64,000 nucleotides of DNA, taken from contig WBMW01001708.1 in assembly GCA_013396635.1 (NCBI GenBank), forward strand, positions 549,448 to 613,447. Reading direction: 5' to 3'. Shown piece after piece: positions 12,704 through 24,794 of the stretch. This stretch comes from Penelope pileata (Eukaryota > Chordata > Aves > Galliformes > Cracidae). A program made the translations under genes and the position numbers. Below the pieces are notes generated by a model that was not told where the DNA came from, searched no databases, and saw nothing but the letters and a program-made list of their open reading frames with translations. Positions within the stretch are counted from its first letter, which is position 1; each line of letters begins with the position of its first letter.

Positions 12704-15700
12704 TTTATACAGAAACATGATAACAGTCACGGGGAGAAATGAGTCCAGGAGGAGGGCTTACCAAAGAAGCTAAGGGCTGATCTGAGTATACCTGAAGCAA
12801 GAGGCTGACCTTGCCAAAAGGATGTTGATGTTTTTGGGTAGCTGTCAACAGGGCATAGCTTCTGTCAAAGTTGTACCTGGTACCCAGATACTGAGGTTTA
12901 ATTTAGCTCATTGTCAGATTACCATCATACACAGGATTGCTAAAGCGGACTGCACAGGCTTTGAACCTATAGGGACCCATGGATGTGCTTAATGGATGGT
13001 TTGTATACAATCCCACTGCAAAATCAAGCCCATAACCTGCAATGGTAAAAATTAGCATGCATAGAAACTTAAAATGAACATTCTGAGGCAATCATGAAGT
13101 TTAAGGGGGATAGACTGGGAAAGCAGAGGCCTTTGTCACACACTGTACCTACAGCTTTTGTATATCAGCTGTGTAATACCAAAATAACTAAACCAATTAG
13201 TTTTAAATCCACAAAATCTAGTCTATATTTTATAGGTACAAAGTTGTTGAAGAAGAATCCGTAAAGAATTTATAAATCACCATAAAGCCTGATTGGAGGG
13301 GAGACATCCATGTGTCTTTCAAAAACCATCTCTGCTTCATTCTATTATTTTAGTGCATTAAAAATAAGCTGAATTTATTATAAATAATATATATCATAAC
13401 TATTATGTTTTCTGAGCAAACAACTGATTCTGGCAGAGCTGACAGGGAACAAGACTGAAGCTGAGCATTGGAAGTCTCTGTGTCGTATCTCTTTGCAGTA
13501 CCTTTGTGAAGAACAAAGTGCCAAAAAACCTTGTGGCATCTAGCACGGCTCTTAGTCACAGGCATCTAACAGCCTCCTTACAGCCCCAAGAGGGATAGCT
13601 CTTCAGCAAGAGAAGAAAGACAGTGTGATGATACATCCTTCTGCAGGAAGACTTGTCTCCCTAATCACTGGCTATACATGGCCTGCAACTGGAGAAAATT
13701 TTGAGGAGAGAAATAAACCATCTACTCATTGTCAATCAAGTTATTATTTGAGAGATTCCTAGTTCTCAGGAAAAGTTCCACAGAAGCAATAAAAGCAGTG
13801 AAACGCAGAAAGCAGCTATCAATTTATTTCACTCACACAGTCCAGCAAGAGCTTGCTCTAAGTATTACGGGGAAGCAAAAACAGGATAAGAGAAGGACTT
13901 GCAAGAAATGCACCTTACAACTTTTTTTGCATAGCTTGGATCCCAGCTTCAAACTAGATAATCATAAATTTCACCATACTGTTGACCTTCCAGGTAGGAG
14001 TCTGGCCTTATTCCCAAAGGGCCAACCAAGTCTAAAGCTTCCTTACTTGTAAGGGCTTAGCCTTGTACAAGGCCAAGTCTAGACGTGACTACCATCTTGA
14101 GATAAATCTGTGTACCCTCCTCTGAGTCACTGCCTCTCTTTGTTCCTTGAGAATTGGCATTTATGGGTTGAAGCTTTATTATCCCTATTGCAGCTCAGCT
14201 ATTCTAACACATTAACTCAATAGAGATATTCAGAACAAATGGATTCTTCGAATGATAGAGAACTTTTGATAACAAAAACAGCTTTCCCAGATGGATGAGA
14301 CTAACAGTCAACACATTAAGAAAGACTTTTATTCTCCCCTTCTCCCTCCTCAGTCTCTGAGGCTGGCTGAATTAAGCTACGTACTCCCAAACGTTCCCTA
14401 CCAGTTCTCTATCCACCTTCTTTGTTACCAAAATGCCCTCTTGGGCTTTCTACACACACAAAGCGTGCCTGCTGGCATCACTCAGCTCCAGCTGTTGTCC
14501 TTTCCTTTGTGCAGAAAATAGAAAGGACATTTCCTTTTTATCAATGAGCAAGAAAGCTAAAATTAATACTGACTTCAGAAGGGCACAAGAGACCCTCTTC
14601 TTCCTTGTAGGTATTAGAGCAGAACAGTCAACACGAAAATGTTTTCCCCTCTTGCCTCACACATGATTTATTTAGAAGCCAATAGTAATAAAAGGAAATC
14701 GTAACAGGAGGAGAATTGCCATAAATAGGACAATACCATGTCTGAGGCAAGGACAGAATGGATCCAGGAGTTTCTCTGTTAGTGAGATGAAAACATAATA
14801 TTTTTCTGTTTATCAGCCTGTGGTAAAACTGTCCAAAATGCACTGGAGAGGAAGGAGGTAGCCATCTTCCTGACTAGTTTCCCATCACGTGATGTCCTCA
14901 GCCTAGCCTGGAGACCACTCTGACTTTCACCATGTGATGTGAGTGGTGGGCAGGAGGTGATCATCCTCCCTGAAGATGTAAATCAATGAGTGCAGGCAAA
15001 AAAAATGATCTTGTCCCAACGCAATTAGCAAAACACTTAAGAGCAAAGGGAGCAAGACCTTAGAGTTTAGTAAACTCCAGAGTTTGCATAAACAAATTTC
15101 TTAGGAACTGAAAGAGTTGCCAATTTTTTTTTACTGTCATCAGAAATTATTACTTTTATATGGCTTTTACTGACAAAATTTGTGCAATTATGCAAACTTT
15201 TGCATTTGCAGAGGCATTCTGAGCTATTTGCACTGTTTCTGTAATATGTGCAATTTCTTTTGCCACAAGGACACTATACCATTAATTCTGTACCCTCTCT
15301 AAATGCAGCAATTATCCACCAAACAGATATTCTGCACCACACTTCAAGGATACTCTCACCTTCCCATCCTTCAGTACTGTCGCTGGGCAAAGGAGAAGTC
15401 ACCATTACCCTATAGGGAAGTGGGGTCAAGAGAAATCCCTGGTACAATCTCAACAGTTCTTAAAATAATAATAATAAAAAATAACATAATAAATGATTAT
15501 AGGTAAGCATTCACCGGCTGTGTTATTTGCCGTTAAATTATACACATTAGTTTGAATGAGTATATCCTATAAAACTTTCAGATTAGATATTCAATTTAGC
15601 ACAGAGTGCAGGCAAGATTAACCAGCAGCAGTGTTCCTCAGGTGCCAGGCTGGAGCAGGCTCACGTGTTTCCTTATGGAAACTATTTCTTATATCAAGGA

Positions 15701-16214
15701 TGCATGAGCACTTGGATAATAAATGCTTGCCCTCCACCTGGAGAAGGCAAATTGTAATGGAATTGAGTAGGAATGCCTCTGTGCATGCACGTTTATCTCG
15801 GTGGTTTTTGATGGAAAGATGCCATTGACTGCAAAAGGGAATGGGCTGCTCTCTGCTCAGAGCTTTGAAGAGGTTTCAGCTATTGAGTCACATCACATCC
15901 AGGCTCTTGTTGTCTCGTGAGACCCCAGGGTCCTCCCCACTGCTCTAGGTGACAGGGAGGTATCATGTCCCAAAGGACATCAATGTTCGGTGCTGGGATA
16001 AAGGCACATGGCTGGGCAGGATGATCCATGTGTCTCACCAGGCCCTCCAAAGAGGGCCAAAACCACAGGTCAAGATTGATCCAGCCTACTGGCAGTCTCT
16101 TCTCAGACAGAGAAGTGCCCCAATACTGCTAGCAAGGGTTCATATTCAATTCTTTGAATGTGAGAAAATGTGAATAATTTTCTCATATAATGCTGTTCTT
16201 GCTGAATGTAAATA
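12704..16214. other. Unique AT-rich DNA, no gene seen
   Basis: No supported gene or transposon is present. The stretch includes two adjacent short palindromes near 14041-14073 and an A/T-rich simple patch with ATA repeats near 15465-15500. Frames of 76-107 codons at 13729-14052 and 14291-14521 have no splice or codon-pattern support. Confidence 0.6.
14041..14073. repeat. Two adjacent short palindromes
   Basis: CCTTACTTGTAAGG (6-bp arms, 2-base loop) is followed six bases later by GCCTTGTACAAGGC, a perfect 14-bp palindrome. They could form cruciforms or bind a dimeric factor, but palindromes of this length occur by chance in tens of kilobases. Confidence 0.6.
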
Positions 16215-16716
16215 CGAGGACTGCTCTGAAAGTAATGCATCCTATTTTATTATGTTGGTCCACAATGTCAGAGGAGGATTTTTGTGGTATGGAAACAAAG
16301 ATTGAAACTTATGGCCAATATTCCATTATATTTTGTTGCTCTGCAACAGCAGTCTGACAAAATGGCGTCTGACATGGAAGCGTGGATGAGGTGAAGGCTA
16401 AATTGAACTCCTCCAGTGACATTCATTGACACTGAATGTTTGTGGAGACCAAAGAGTGGATGTGAGCACAGTGAGGTGGTGGATGGTGCCTTTCAGTGGT
16501 GGCAGGTCACCTCTGCTGGTACAGATTTCTTCGAGCACAGCATGCAGGCTCTTGTTCACCACTGGTTAAAGTGCATAGCTAATGGTGATGACTATATTGT
16601 AAAATACTGCTTTGTAGCTGAGAATTTGCTCCATCAAATAATATTATTGTGCTCTTTGTATGTGTTGTAGTTTCCATCAAAATATATAGGAGCTATTACT
16701 TTTGGAACAACCTAAA
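16215..16716 (+). mobile_element. Mariner (Galluhop / Mariner1_GG-type), internally deleted copy 1
   Basis: This is a short Tc1/mariner DNA transposon with imperfect terminal inverted repeats. The left end contains GGACTGCTCTGAAAGTAATGC, of which the right end ATTACTTTTGGAACAACCT is a diverged inverse. It is flanked on both sides by TA, the target-site duplication expected of mariner. It is about 502 bp, far below the roughly 1.2-1.3 kb of complete mariners. On the plus strand it keeps remnants of the transposase N-terminal helix-turn-helix region and, from about 16540, the C-terminus (ALVHHWLKCIANGDDY). The central catalytic region is missing, so this is a non-autonomous relic. The 85-codon frame at 16416-16670 is this remnant, not a host gene. 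Confidence 0.9.
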
Positions 16717-18246
16717 TAAATTACATTTCAGTTTCTCCCCCGTTAACTACTTTTGAGAAGACAAAAACTATTCACAGCATTCTCCTTTTTGCTGCTTGGA
16801 TAGGAAGGAAAAAAGTTAGATCGGATTAGAGATCTTACACTTTATCAGGAGGACTGGATTCAAGCTCTATTATATCCCATACTGGCATCTGCACCCTTCA
16901 ACTTAATAAACTCCAAGACTCTACCAAGAAGGTCATTATGGCTTTTCAAAATGAATCAAAGGCCAAGTACTGGCTCCCCATCATTGCTTTGCTACTGCTG
17001 AGAAGCTCAGTCCATAGTAGCTAAACACGTACCGATACTGCCCATATGAGTACTTTAAAAAAGAGGAAAAGGAGACTGAGCTGGGCTCATAAGAGGTAAA
17101 TGCCAAAATCAAAGAAGTTGCTCTTACTGTCCCTGAAAAGGAGAGCTGAATTCCAGTGCTATCCTTCTTCCACCCCTCTTCTTCATAATTTAAAAATAAA
17201 TTAAGCCTATTAAGAACATGTTGCACCTCATTTAAATAAGCAGAATATTTGAAATTACCTAAATGTGCAAGCTATGTAACAAAGTCCCTGTGTCACGTGG
17301 CTTGTTAAATTAGATGCATTCACCCAGAAGACCCTCAGCATCTAATTCTTGACCTATTCTGGCTGATGGAGTTTTGCCAACGACTTCAAAGCAGACCAGG
17401 ATTTCTCTCTAGAACTTTGGAGCTCATAATTCATAAGAAAAATGCTGACTGCAAATGATAAAGTAAATTTTATACAGCATGCTGTCTCTGCTAACAGCGA
17501 TTACAAACAGCCATTAGCACAGCATCAGCAAGACTAACTTCAGAACAGATATGCAGCATGTTTTATCATGAAATGAGAATCACAGATAGGAAGTGATTTA
17601 CAAAAGCATGAGGACTAAAAAATGTTTTAAATGCACAATTTCATTTGCTTGCTGACTCTTCCATTTTAGCTTTACGTTGCTAAAGTACTTGAACTGCAGA
17701 GTGATAGTTTGAGAGCATTATTTCTTCTGTATAATTCTTTTTAAAATGCTGACCCTGTGCTAAAAGAGGTTCTGACATCATCCCTGGTAGGATAGTAACT
17801 CAAACCGAAACACAAAGTTAATAAACAAGTAGCCTCTTCTATATCTTCAGGCAACCTCTAAAAGTCTGAACTTGCTAAGACAGCCAAAACGTTCCGAGCT
17901 GTCCTTTCCCTCTGGGGATGTTTGCTTGGCATTTCTTTCAGGGGATCCTACATACCACGGGTGACTGAAGTGAATACAGAGCCCACCAGAGGACCACCCT
18001 TAAGCTCCAGGTCTCTGTATCTGTGGCTTAGCTACACTACAATCAGCTCTCTGTAAAAAACTCACAACTATTCCAGAGCAATTATCAACTGACTATTCAT
18101 TTTTGAACAACACAGCACTTGCATGTCTGTGAAAAAGTTTTCACAAATTCTGTCTGATGATGCAGTTAACTTTTGTAAGTATGCTTAATTTTATGAGTGT
18201 CCCCACAGAAACTAATAGAACTGTTCTGAAGAGTGAAATCACTTAC

Positions 18247-18426
18247 CTCAATAACAGTTTGTGGGATTAGAATACCAAGTTCCAATACTGGGTTTTTTTT
18301 TTTTTTTTTAAGCCATAGTGGTTTGCAGAATCCAAATGTAAAAGCAGAAGCAGCTTTGTAAATAGCATTTACAATTTCATTCATTCTACCTTTTAATCTA
18401 TCGTTGCAATAGGACATGCTCATAGA
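18247..18426 (-). other. Exon-like open segment, identity unknown
   Basis: On the minus strand an open frame of 60 codons ends at a full consensus donor (GAG followed by GTAAGT). It can start after a cag preceded by a moderately pyrimidine-rich stretch, which gives phase 0 at both ends. The surrounding open frame is longer, 120 codons from 18528 to 18166. Peptide pieces include RMNEIVNAIYKAASAFTFG. Against it, the frame crosses a 16-base A run encoding lysines, which is unlikely in conserved coding DNA, and the acceptor is mediocre. I do not recognise the peptide, and chance is the simplest explanation. Confidence 0.12.
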
Positions 18427-19587
18427 CTGCTTTACAAAGTCCATTTGAAAAATCAAATCAAGTAATTTAAATCCCGATTGCTGAGACTTGTAAGAACGAG
18501 TAAATTCTATAACCTGTTTACACTTCACAACGTTATCACACTTGGGAGTACTTTACTGACCCTGGGGAATGAGCAGTGATAGATCACTTACATATGCAGT
18601 GTATTAAATAGTTTCTATTTTTAACCAAAACATCATATACTAATAGTTACATGTAATTGGTAACACTACAAAAGTTATGAAAGGACCAATACACAGCAAT
18701 ACCTGTAATCTACATTTCTAATGATTGATAGTTTGTTTTGCTGTTTTCACAACACAAAGGACAGATCTCAAATAACTAAAACCAGTTTAAGGAACACAAC
18801 ACCTGTCTTTGCAGGGAAAGTCTCTGCAGTGCTAAGTGCCATGCCAAAGAACATACTTAAATATTTTCCATCATTATTTTAAATCAATCTACTTTTGTTT
18901 GCAATCATCCTCTGCAGCAAAACATATTACACACCAAGCAGCCGTGCCAATGATCTCCACAAAAATGATTGGACATTTTCAGCTTCATAAACAGAAAGTA
19001 ATAAATGATTGATCCACATTTACGTGCAGCTGTTTGATATCTAACAGTTTTCCTTGTTCATCTTTCTGAACACTTCCCAAGTGTATCCTTGCAACAAGCC
19101 TGGGCACAAAGCATTGGTCTGGAGGGGCAAATGGTGGAGGATCCTGACCCAGTCACAGAAAGTCCTTGAAAACAGGTGACTTGAAAGGGACACAGAGGGG
19201 GTCCCTGTCTAGATCTGTCCTCAGACAAAGTGAATTAAGAGCTACATCAATCACTGTTGCTCCTCCTGGGTGGTTACTTATCTGAGGTTGAAGGACTCCC
19301 AGTGATAGGAAGTGGTCCCAGCAGAAACAGTTGAGCTGGGAGCTGCTGCATCAAAATGGTTCCTTTCCCATTTTCCTCCACACTAATTGCAAAGCCATAA
19401 AAGGGGAGGAGAGGAGAAAGCAAAGGGACAACCACAAACCAAGAGATCATGGTCCATCCATTGCCCTATGTCAAGATAGCGAACAGTTCCCCTTGCCCAA
19501 TTTCCACCCCTATACCCTGAATTTTTGGGGGTCTCTGTCACCCTTGCACCTCTCAGGCCCCCACTCCTACCTGCCAGCACTAACCAG

Positions 19588-19692
19588 ATCGGCATCGGGC
19601 AGGTCCCCACCGCTCATGCCATGGGAGGGCTGCTCTGTCTGCGTCCGGGCAGATGCCCATGGGCTCGCTCCCCACCCACACTGAGGATCGGC
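19588..19692. other. Local CpG-dense, GC-rich patch
   Basis: About seven CpG dinucleotides fall within roughly 105 bp, while the surrounding kilobases are CpG-poor and AT-rich. Local GC content is clearly raised across about 19470-19770. It is too short for a classical CpG island. It could be a small unmethylated regulatory element, a GC-rich repeat I do not recognise, or chance. Confidence 0.45.
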
Positions 19693-22030
19693 TGAAGACA
19701 TTCAGCCTCCTTCCCCTTTCCCACTCTTCTCCCAGTTGGTGCCTGCTGCAGAAGAAATACACCCTTGGAACTGGAGGAGGTGGGGGCTAATTGATGGATT
19801 GTGCACCTGTTAGTTTTTAGAAGCCATTATAGACAGAGGTAGAGAAGAAGCCATCAAGAAATTTCCTAAGTAATGTGCTCCCTTCCTAAATCCATCTTTG
19901 CTCACTCAAGTTTGTGCCATCAGCTTTTACTATTTGTGTATGTCTCCTGGGGAAATACAGGCAGAGTCCCTATAGACTGTTCAGACAAAGTATAACCCAG
20001 AAGTATCAGGAAGGAAAGGCAAGGAAGCAATGTCACTCTCCAAAAAGTTTTAAGGTTGACCATTTTGCTCACTAATGAAGATGCTGCGGAGAACAAACGA
20101 TATGTGGGGCCACATTATCTGGAACTTGCACTCAGATTCTATTCCTCAGAAATGAAACTGCAGGTCACTGCCACTTGATCGAGGGTGAAAGCATTTTTTA
20201 ACTAAAAGTCAGGATTCTAAGACTAAACAGGCATTCTGTTAATGGGCTTAAAGCATGTCAGCCTTGATGCTTTCGGGGCTGAGGTTGGGGGATGCAGGAA
20301 GACTATAACTCTCTAAAATGTTAATATGTTTTAAAAGCTCTTAAAAGCATTCTTTTTATATTCCAGCCTCTATGCTCACTAACACAAGCTATCTAAAACA
20401 GTGCGTATCAAGATATGCTTTTAAGAAGCAGTGAGACAGAGAAATTTCTTCAGAATCAGTGCTTTTTATACCAATTTTCAGACTAGAATACACAAATTAT
20501 GAACCAGAAAAGTACAGTTTCCTGATGGAAATAGTGACATTTCCAGGAGCTGTTCCTGAAGAGTGTGAATTGCTTCAGCTCACAACCATAAGTACTTCCC
20601 AGAGTTAAATTACCGGGATTTTTTAAAAGGCATATTTACCCCAAACATCCACTTCAAACACTTGAGACGAAAGATCATAACAGATTTTTATAACCATCAC
20701 AGTCTATTGGGTCAAAAATCCATTAAAAAATGGAACTTAAATACTAACAGGTAAGATGGATCACAATGGGGTGTACTATTGAGTAAATGTGTGCTCTAAA
20801 CATTTTCTAAATAAAGGTTTACACAAGAGGCTCAGTGGCTTTGAAGTAGCCAGTATACACTTTCATATCAATTTTCATGTTTCCATGACAACTGCTTTAG
20901 TGTTTTATTACTAACAAAACTTGGCACAGTGATCTCTTGAAACACGGCACAAGCATTAAACAAATATTTCTATCATTAACAGAAACTACTAATGAGCCCT
21001 CAAGACTGCTCCGTATGTAAGTTAAACATTATATACTTCAGCTCTCATGATAGCCCAGCACACCCATTAAATACTGTAATCTGTAATCTTTTTCACAATG
21101 ACTGTAGGGAGAATTTTTTTAAGTAAATGAACTCACAGTTGAGTACAGAAAGACTAATTGATTATCCTTGCTGCTGTTTTTGACCCTATAATTCATTTTC
21201 CACATTTTTCCAATACATTTGTCCTTAATTTCCTTAATCTGTCCTTAATTAGCTGAGTTTACTGTACTTTCAGAAGTGTTTTGCTCCCAGTCACTTCACC
21301 AGCAGGAGTGGATGGCTGTTGAACACTTCCGAAGATTTAACCATCAGTGATATATGTCAACGCTTTGGAGATCCATGTGAAACATAGGTCAGGTCAAAAA
21401 CTAATTGAAATCATTGAGAATTTTCTCATGGATATCAAAAATTGCTGGAGAAACAACAAAGTTTCCCTGACTCTAGCTGAAGGACATTCTAATTCTGTGT
21501 GAAAACTGACCGATAACTTTTCAAGCAATGCTATCTTCGAATGCATGTAATATTTCAAAAAAATATCTTGAAAGCTTCATACATCCAATTTTTATTAATA
21601 TGTTTTTAAAAGAGGAGTAGATAATTAACAGTATGATTCAGATCCTTGAGTAGGCATCAATCATCATAGCTCCATTGGTTTCAATTTACACTGCCTGTGA
21701 AAAAGGCTCTCTACACCTTTTTGGAATCACAGAGTGAATTCATCATCCCCAAATAATTAAGGATTTAATTTAATTATCTGTTAATCTCTTCATTATGACT
21801 GTATTCTGAAGGATGGCAAGAACTATAGAGAGCTATTGCAAGGGATGTTAATGATAAGTACAGTGTAAATCATAATTTTGATATATCCATAAATATTGAG
21901 CAAGTTAATGCTGAGAGTTAAGTGGTGGAAGAGAGTGTGCGCCATATCATAGACATATAATCTCCTGCATAAATATATTATGGCTTATTATAAATGCATA
22001 TACTGCACAATAAAAATAAAAAGGTCTTAC

Positions 22031-22082
22031 CTTTTGTTTTAATCTCAACTATAAAAGCCCTTTTCCAGATTTTGACATATTT
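22031..22082 (-). other. Exon-like segment D (52 bp), identity unknown
   Basis: On the minus strand this segment is preceded by a long pyrimidine tract (TGTTTCTTTTTCCTGCTTC) ending in gggtag and followed by a strong donor (AAG, GTAAGA). Read in phase 0 it is open: KYVKIWKRAFIVEIKTK plus one base. The phase-0 entry matches the phase-0 exit of the exon-like segment at 23633-23750. A segment this short is open by chance often, so the main support is the splice consensus and the phase match. Confidence 0.15.
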
Positions 22083-23632
22083 CTACCCAGGATAATTTGA
22101 AGCAGGAAAAAGAAACAGTAGCATTTAAAACTGACATTTGCTTCTGCAGAAATTTAATTTTGAACTATATTACCCTGAAATACCAGGCACTGCAATGATG
22201 GAATAGAGGAAAAATACTTTAGGGAGAGGAGCAGAAAACGTGTCAATTAAAGGATGCTTAACAGCCTGCGGTTTAATAGCTTTTACAAATAGGAGGTAAA
22301 GGACAAAGTGTTCAGTTGCACAATAATATACACAGTTATATGAAATAAAATACTTCTATCCAAGAAGGATATTTTGCCCCTTCAAACTAAACCGCTCAAC
22401 GAGCCCATTTAAGCACCATGCTTTGTGGTCATTATCTCGTGTCACTTAATAAGACATAATATCTACTTATGCTTAATGGATATGTTTTAATTTCTAAGGA
22501 AACTGTGCCTGTTTGCACAAATGAAACTTGTATGATGATTAAAATATAATTTTCACTCAGGCAAAAACATTTTTCAATAAACAAAACCATAAATAGAGAC
22601 ATTACTTCTATTTCAAGACAGTCTTAAAAAAGTGGAAAACCTCTGCTACTTTATGTGCTGACTACAAATTGCTGTATACCACAGAAATCATCCCTTTCTC
22701 ATCATTGATGGATTCTCTTACAAAAGCTACTTTTAAATACTGAAATCAATATTACCAGGAAGCAAGTCGACAGAGTTTCAGATCACAGAAAATACACTGT
22801 TTAACTGCTAAATGCAAGACAATGTATGCAACTCATTAACACGTATCAGAGTCTCACACTCTGAAAGCATCAAAACAAATTTATTTAAGCCTGTTAAAAA
22901 GACTGCTGCTTGCTGCATAATTATCAGTGGGAAGGACCGACCCCAAACTTCTTGAGAAAACCCCCAAAGTTCATCTGAGACATCGGAGAGATGCCTGTTT
23001 CACTTGTTGCACAAAATTAACTTTATATTTGATAAAGAACAATCTGTTCAATTTCTCTGTGGTCATTTTTCTAACCTACGTTAGAATAGCAGATGTTTAA
23101 AAAGTAAATATGCCTTTCTATCATTATTTAATTCATTTGACCATCATTCTAGACTTCAATGCAACATGGATTTTAAGCACATCCCATATAACTCAGCTCC
23201 ACAATTTATCTCAGCTCTAAAACACAGCTTCAGAGGAAAAGAGCTTTTTTTGTATTATTTTTTTTTTATATATATATATATATTCACCCACCTTTAAAGG
23301 GCATTTTTAAAGGCTACTGAGGAAATCAGTTTAGCTTAGTTTCCTCAAGGATTTTTAATGTACAAGTGTTGCTGTTTCAAATTCTCTGGAACTGTTCTCA
23401 GAACTCAAATTAACCTGAATGCTTTATGCTTAACGTCTCTAGAAAGAGATTTGCAAAGATGCAACTAATCTGCAAAACAGTAAACATACAATCAAAAGCT
23501 GTACTGACAAGTCTGATCAAATAAGATGCATGCAGCAGGACAGCTTGCTTGCAAACACCAACATTATCTGTTTGTAATTTATGTTTTACCATTGCAATCT
23601 TTCTAATAGACTAATGCATATTTTTCACTCAC
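22083..23632. other. AT-rich DNA, no gene seen
   Basis: I see only AT-rich unique sequence with a T-run and TA microsatellite at 23249-23283. No transposon or RNA gene was recognised. Confidence 0.6.
23249..23283. repeat. T-run plus (TA)n microsatellite
   Basis: A run of about eleven T is followed by eight or nine TA units. It is a typical length-variable simple sequence. Confidence 0.8.
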
Positions 23633-23750
23633 CCTCCATAATTTTTTTAATCTCTTCACTCTGGACAATTTGGATTTGTTCATCTCTGATGTCTGCAGGT
23701 CAAATATGTATCCTATGTGGCTGTAAATATTTCTATAACCAGTCGGGTCC
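23633..23750 (-). other. Exon-like segment C (118 bp), identity unknown
   Basis: On the minus strand the segment is preceded by CTATCACTCTACTGTTTTAG, a reasonable acceptor with a branch-like CTAT/CTAC, and followed by GAGG then GTGAGTG, a strong donor. Read after one base it is fully open for 39 codons, beginning DPTGYRNIYSHIGYIFDLQT and ending with a basic stretch RVKRLKKLWR. The codons have a purine-first bias resembling coding DNA. Entry phase 2 and exit phase 0 fit the neighbouring exon-like segments at 24527-24551 and 22031-22082. I do not recognise the peptide. It may be a real exon of an unfamiliar gene or a chance open segment between splice-like sites. Confidence 0.22.
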
Positions 23751-24083
23751 CTAAAACAGTAGAGTGATAGATATACTTGAAAATAGAGGCACTCCCTGGC
23801 TTTTAATGCTGCTTCCAATAACCACACAGTTCACAGCTCAGCATAAAGTAACCAATAGCTGAACATGACTTTAAAAAAAAAAAAAAAATCTCTCCTTTGA
23901 GATCATAGAGGGAGAAGGCTTGATCCATCCAATACTTGATTTAGGTCAGTGAAAAAAAAGATGCTATTATGTCAGCCATCCAACTTTAAGAAGACTTGTA
24001 AGCTGACAGCCATGGCACTTTAAAGCACTGTCATGATGAGTCTTTACAAAGGGATTGTTTTAATCCTATACTTAAAAAAAAAA

Positions 24084-24112
24084 NNNNNNNNNNNNNNNNN
24101 NNNNNNNNNNNN
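24084..24112. other. Assembly gap (29 N) inside a poly(A) tract
   Basis: Twenty-nine undetermined bases sit between A10 and A10 on the plus strand. The gap replaces a homopolymer or A-rich simple repeat whose true length is unknown. It lies inside the exon-like cluster but between segments, so it does not interrupt a frame I describe. Confidence 0.95.
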
Positions 24113-24160
24113 AAAAAAAAAAGAGAGAGACAGAAAGAAAGCTATTTAAAATATATGGAA

Positions 24161-24216
24161 ATCATATGATATTACAAAACTGTCTGCAATCATAGGATAT
24201 TACAAAGCTGTCTGCA
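24161..24216. repeat. 28-bp tandem duplication, two copies
   Basis: Two adjacent 28-bp units share ATCATA, then GATATTACAAA, then CTGTCTGCA, with two mismatches. Low divergence implies a fairly recent local duplication. It lies just right of the N gap and a GA-rich stretch. Confidence 0.85.
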
Positions 24217-24526
24217 ATATGCTGCAATGTAATGATGCTGAGAAATACCTCATGTAATGTTTTCTAATTTATTTTTGTGGTTTCCTAAGGATATGAGGTT
24301 TATATAATGGTGTGAATGCGTATATCTGCCTCTCTTCCCAAATGATTTTTAACCTTTTCTCTCTTTGAGAAAAATAATCATGTAAGTTAGAAAGCTCAAA
24401 GATGCTAAATTTTAAATTTTTTGGAAATCAAAAGATGATTCAAGACATTTCACTAATTCTTCTAAGACAGAAGAAGCTGTGAGACAATCCAAGGCAAGCT
24501 CCTACTGTGGAAGAATTTGATCATAC

Positions 24527-24551
24527 CTCATCTTATCCAGATTACAGGCTG
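24527..24551 (-). other. Exon-like microexon B (25 bp), identity unknown
   Basis: On the minus strand a very good acceptor (ATAGCTCCTCTCTTTCAG) is followed by 25 bases and then GATGAG with GTATGA as donor. Its length of 3n+1 converts the phase-1 exit of the segment at 24795-25211 into the phase-2 entry of 23633-23750. The junction is open across all three (T-ACNLDKMR-DPTG). Such a short segment has almost no independent coding evidence. It matters only as a phase bridge and could easily be coincidence. Confidence 0.12.
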
Positions 24552-24794
24552 CTGAAAGAGAGGAGCTATCTGGTTTTACTGTTGATCCACTGGGCTTCTT
24601 ACGTTCCCTTTTACATTTTTATAATTTCAAGAAATGAGAAAGTAAGCAGAAAGCGTGTGGAACATATCTCTCCAGTAACACATAACAACATAGACATATA
24701 TATGGCAAGTCCATGATAAAAATAACATTTCTTGACAAGCTGTGATTTCCTATGGGCTGTTACAACTTCAAAGCTGACCTCTCCACCGACTCAC

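Larger units (their letters stand above)
16717..22030. other. Unique AT-rich DNA with a CpG-dense patch, no gene named
   Basis: Most of this stretch shows nothing recognisable. It contains a T16 homopolymer near 18293, a low-confidence exon-like segment at 18247-18426 and a small CpG-dense patch near 19588-19692, all described separately. No transposon or RNA gene was recognised. Confidence 0.55.

Noticed and set aside
12303..12773. 156-codon plus-strand open frame as a gene
   Set aside because: About a third of it runs antisense through a CR1 fragment, and the rest has no motif or splice support.
16416..16670. 85-codon frame as a small gene
   Set aside because: It is the internally deleted transposase remnant of the mariner element.
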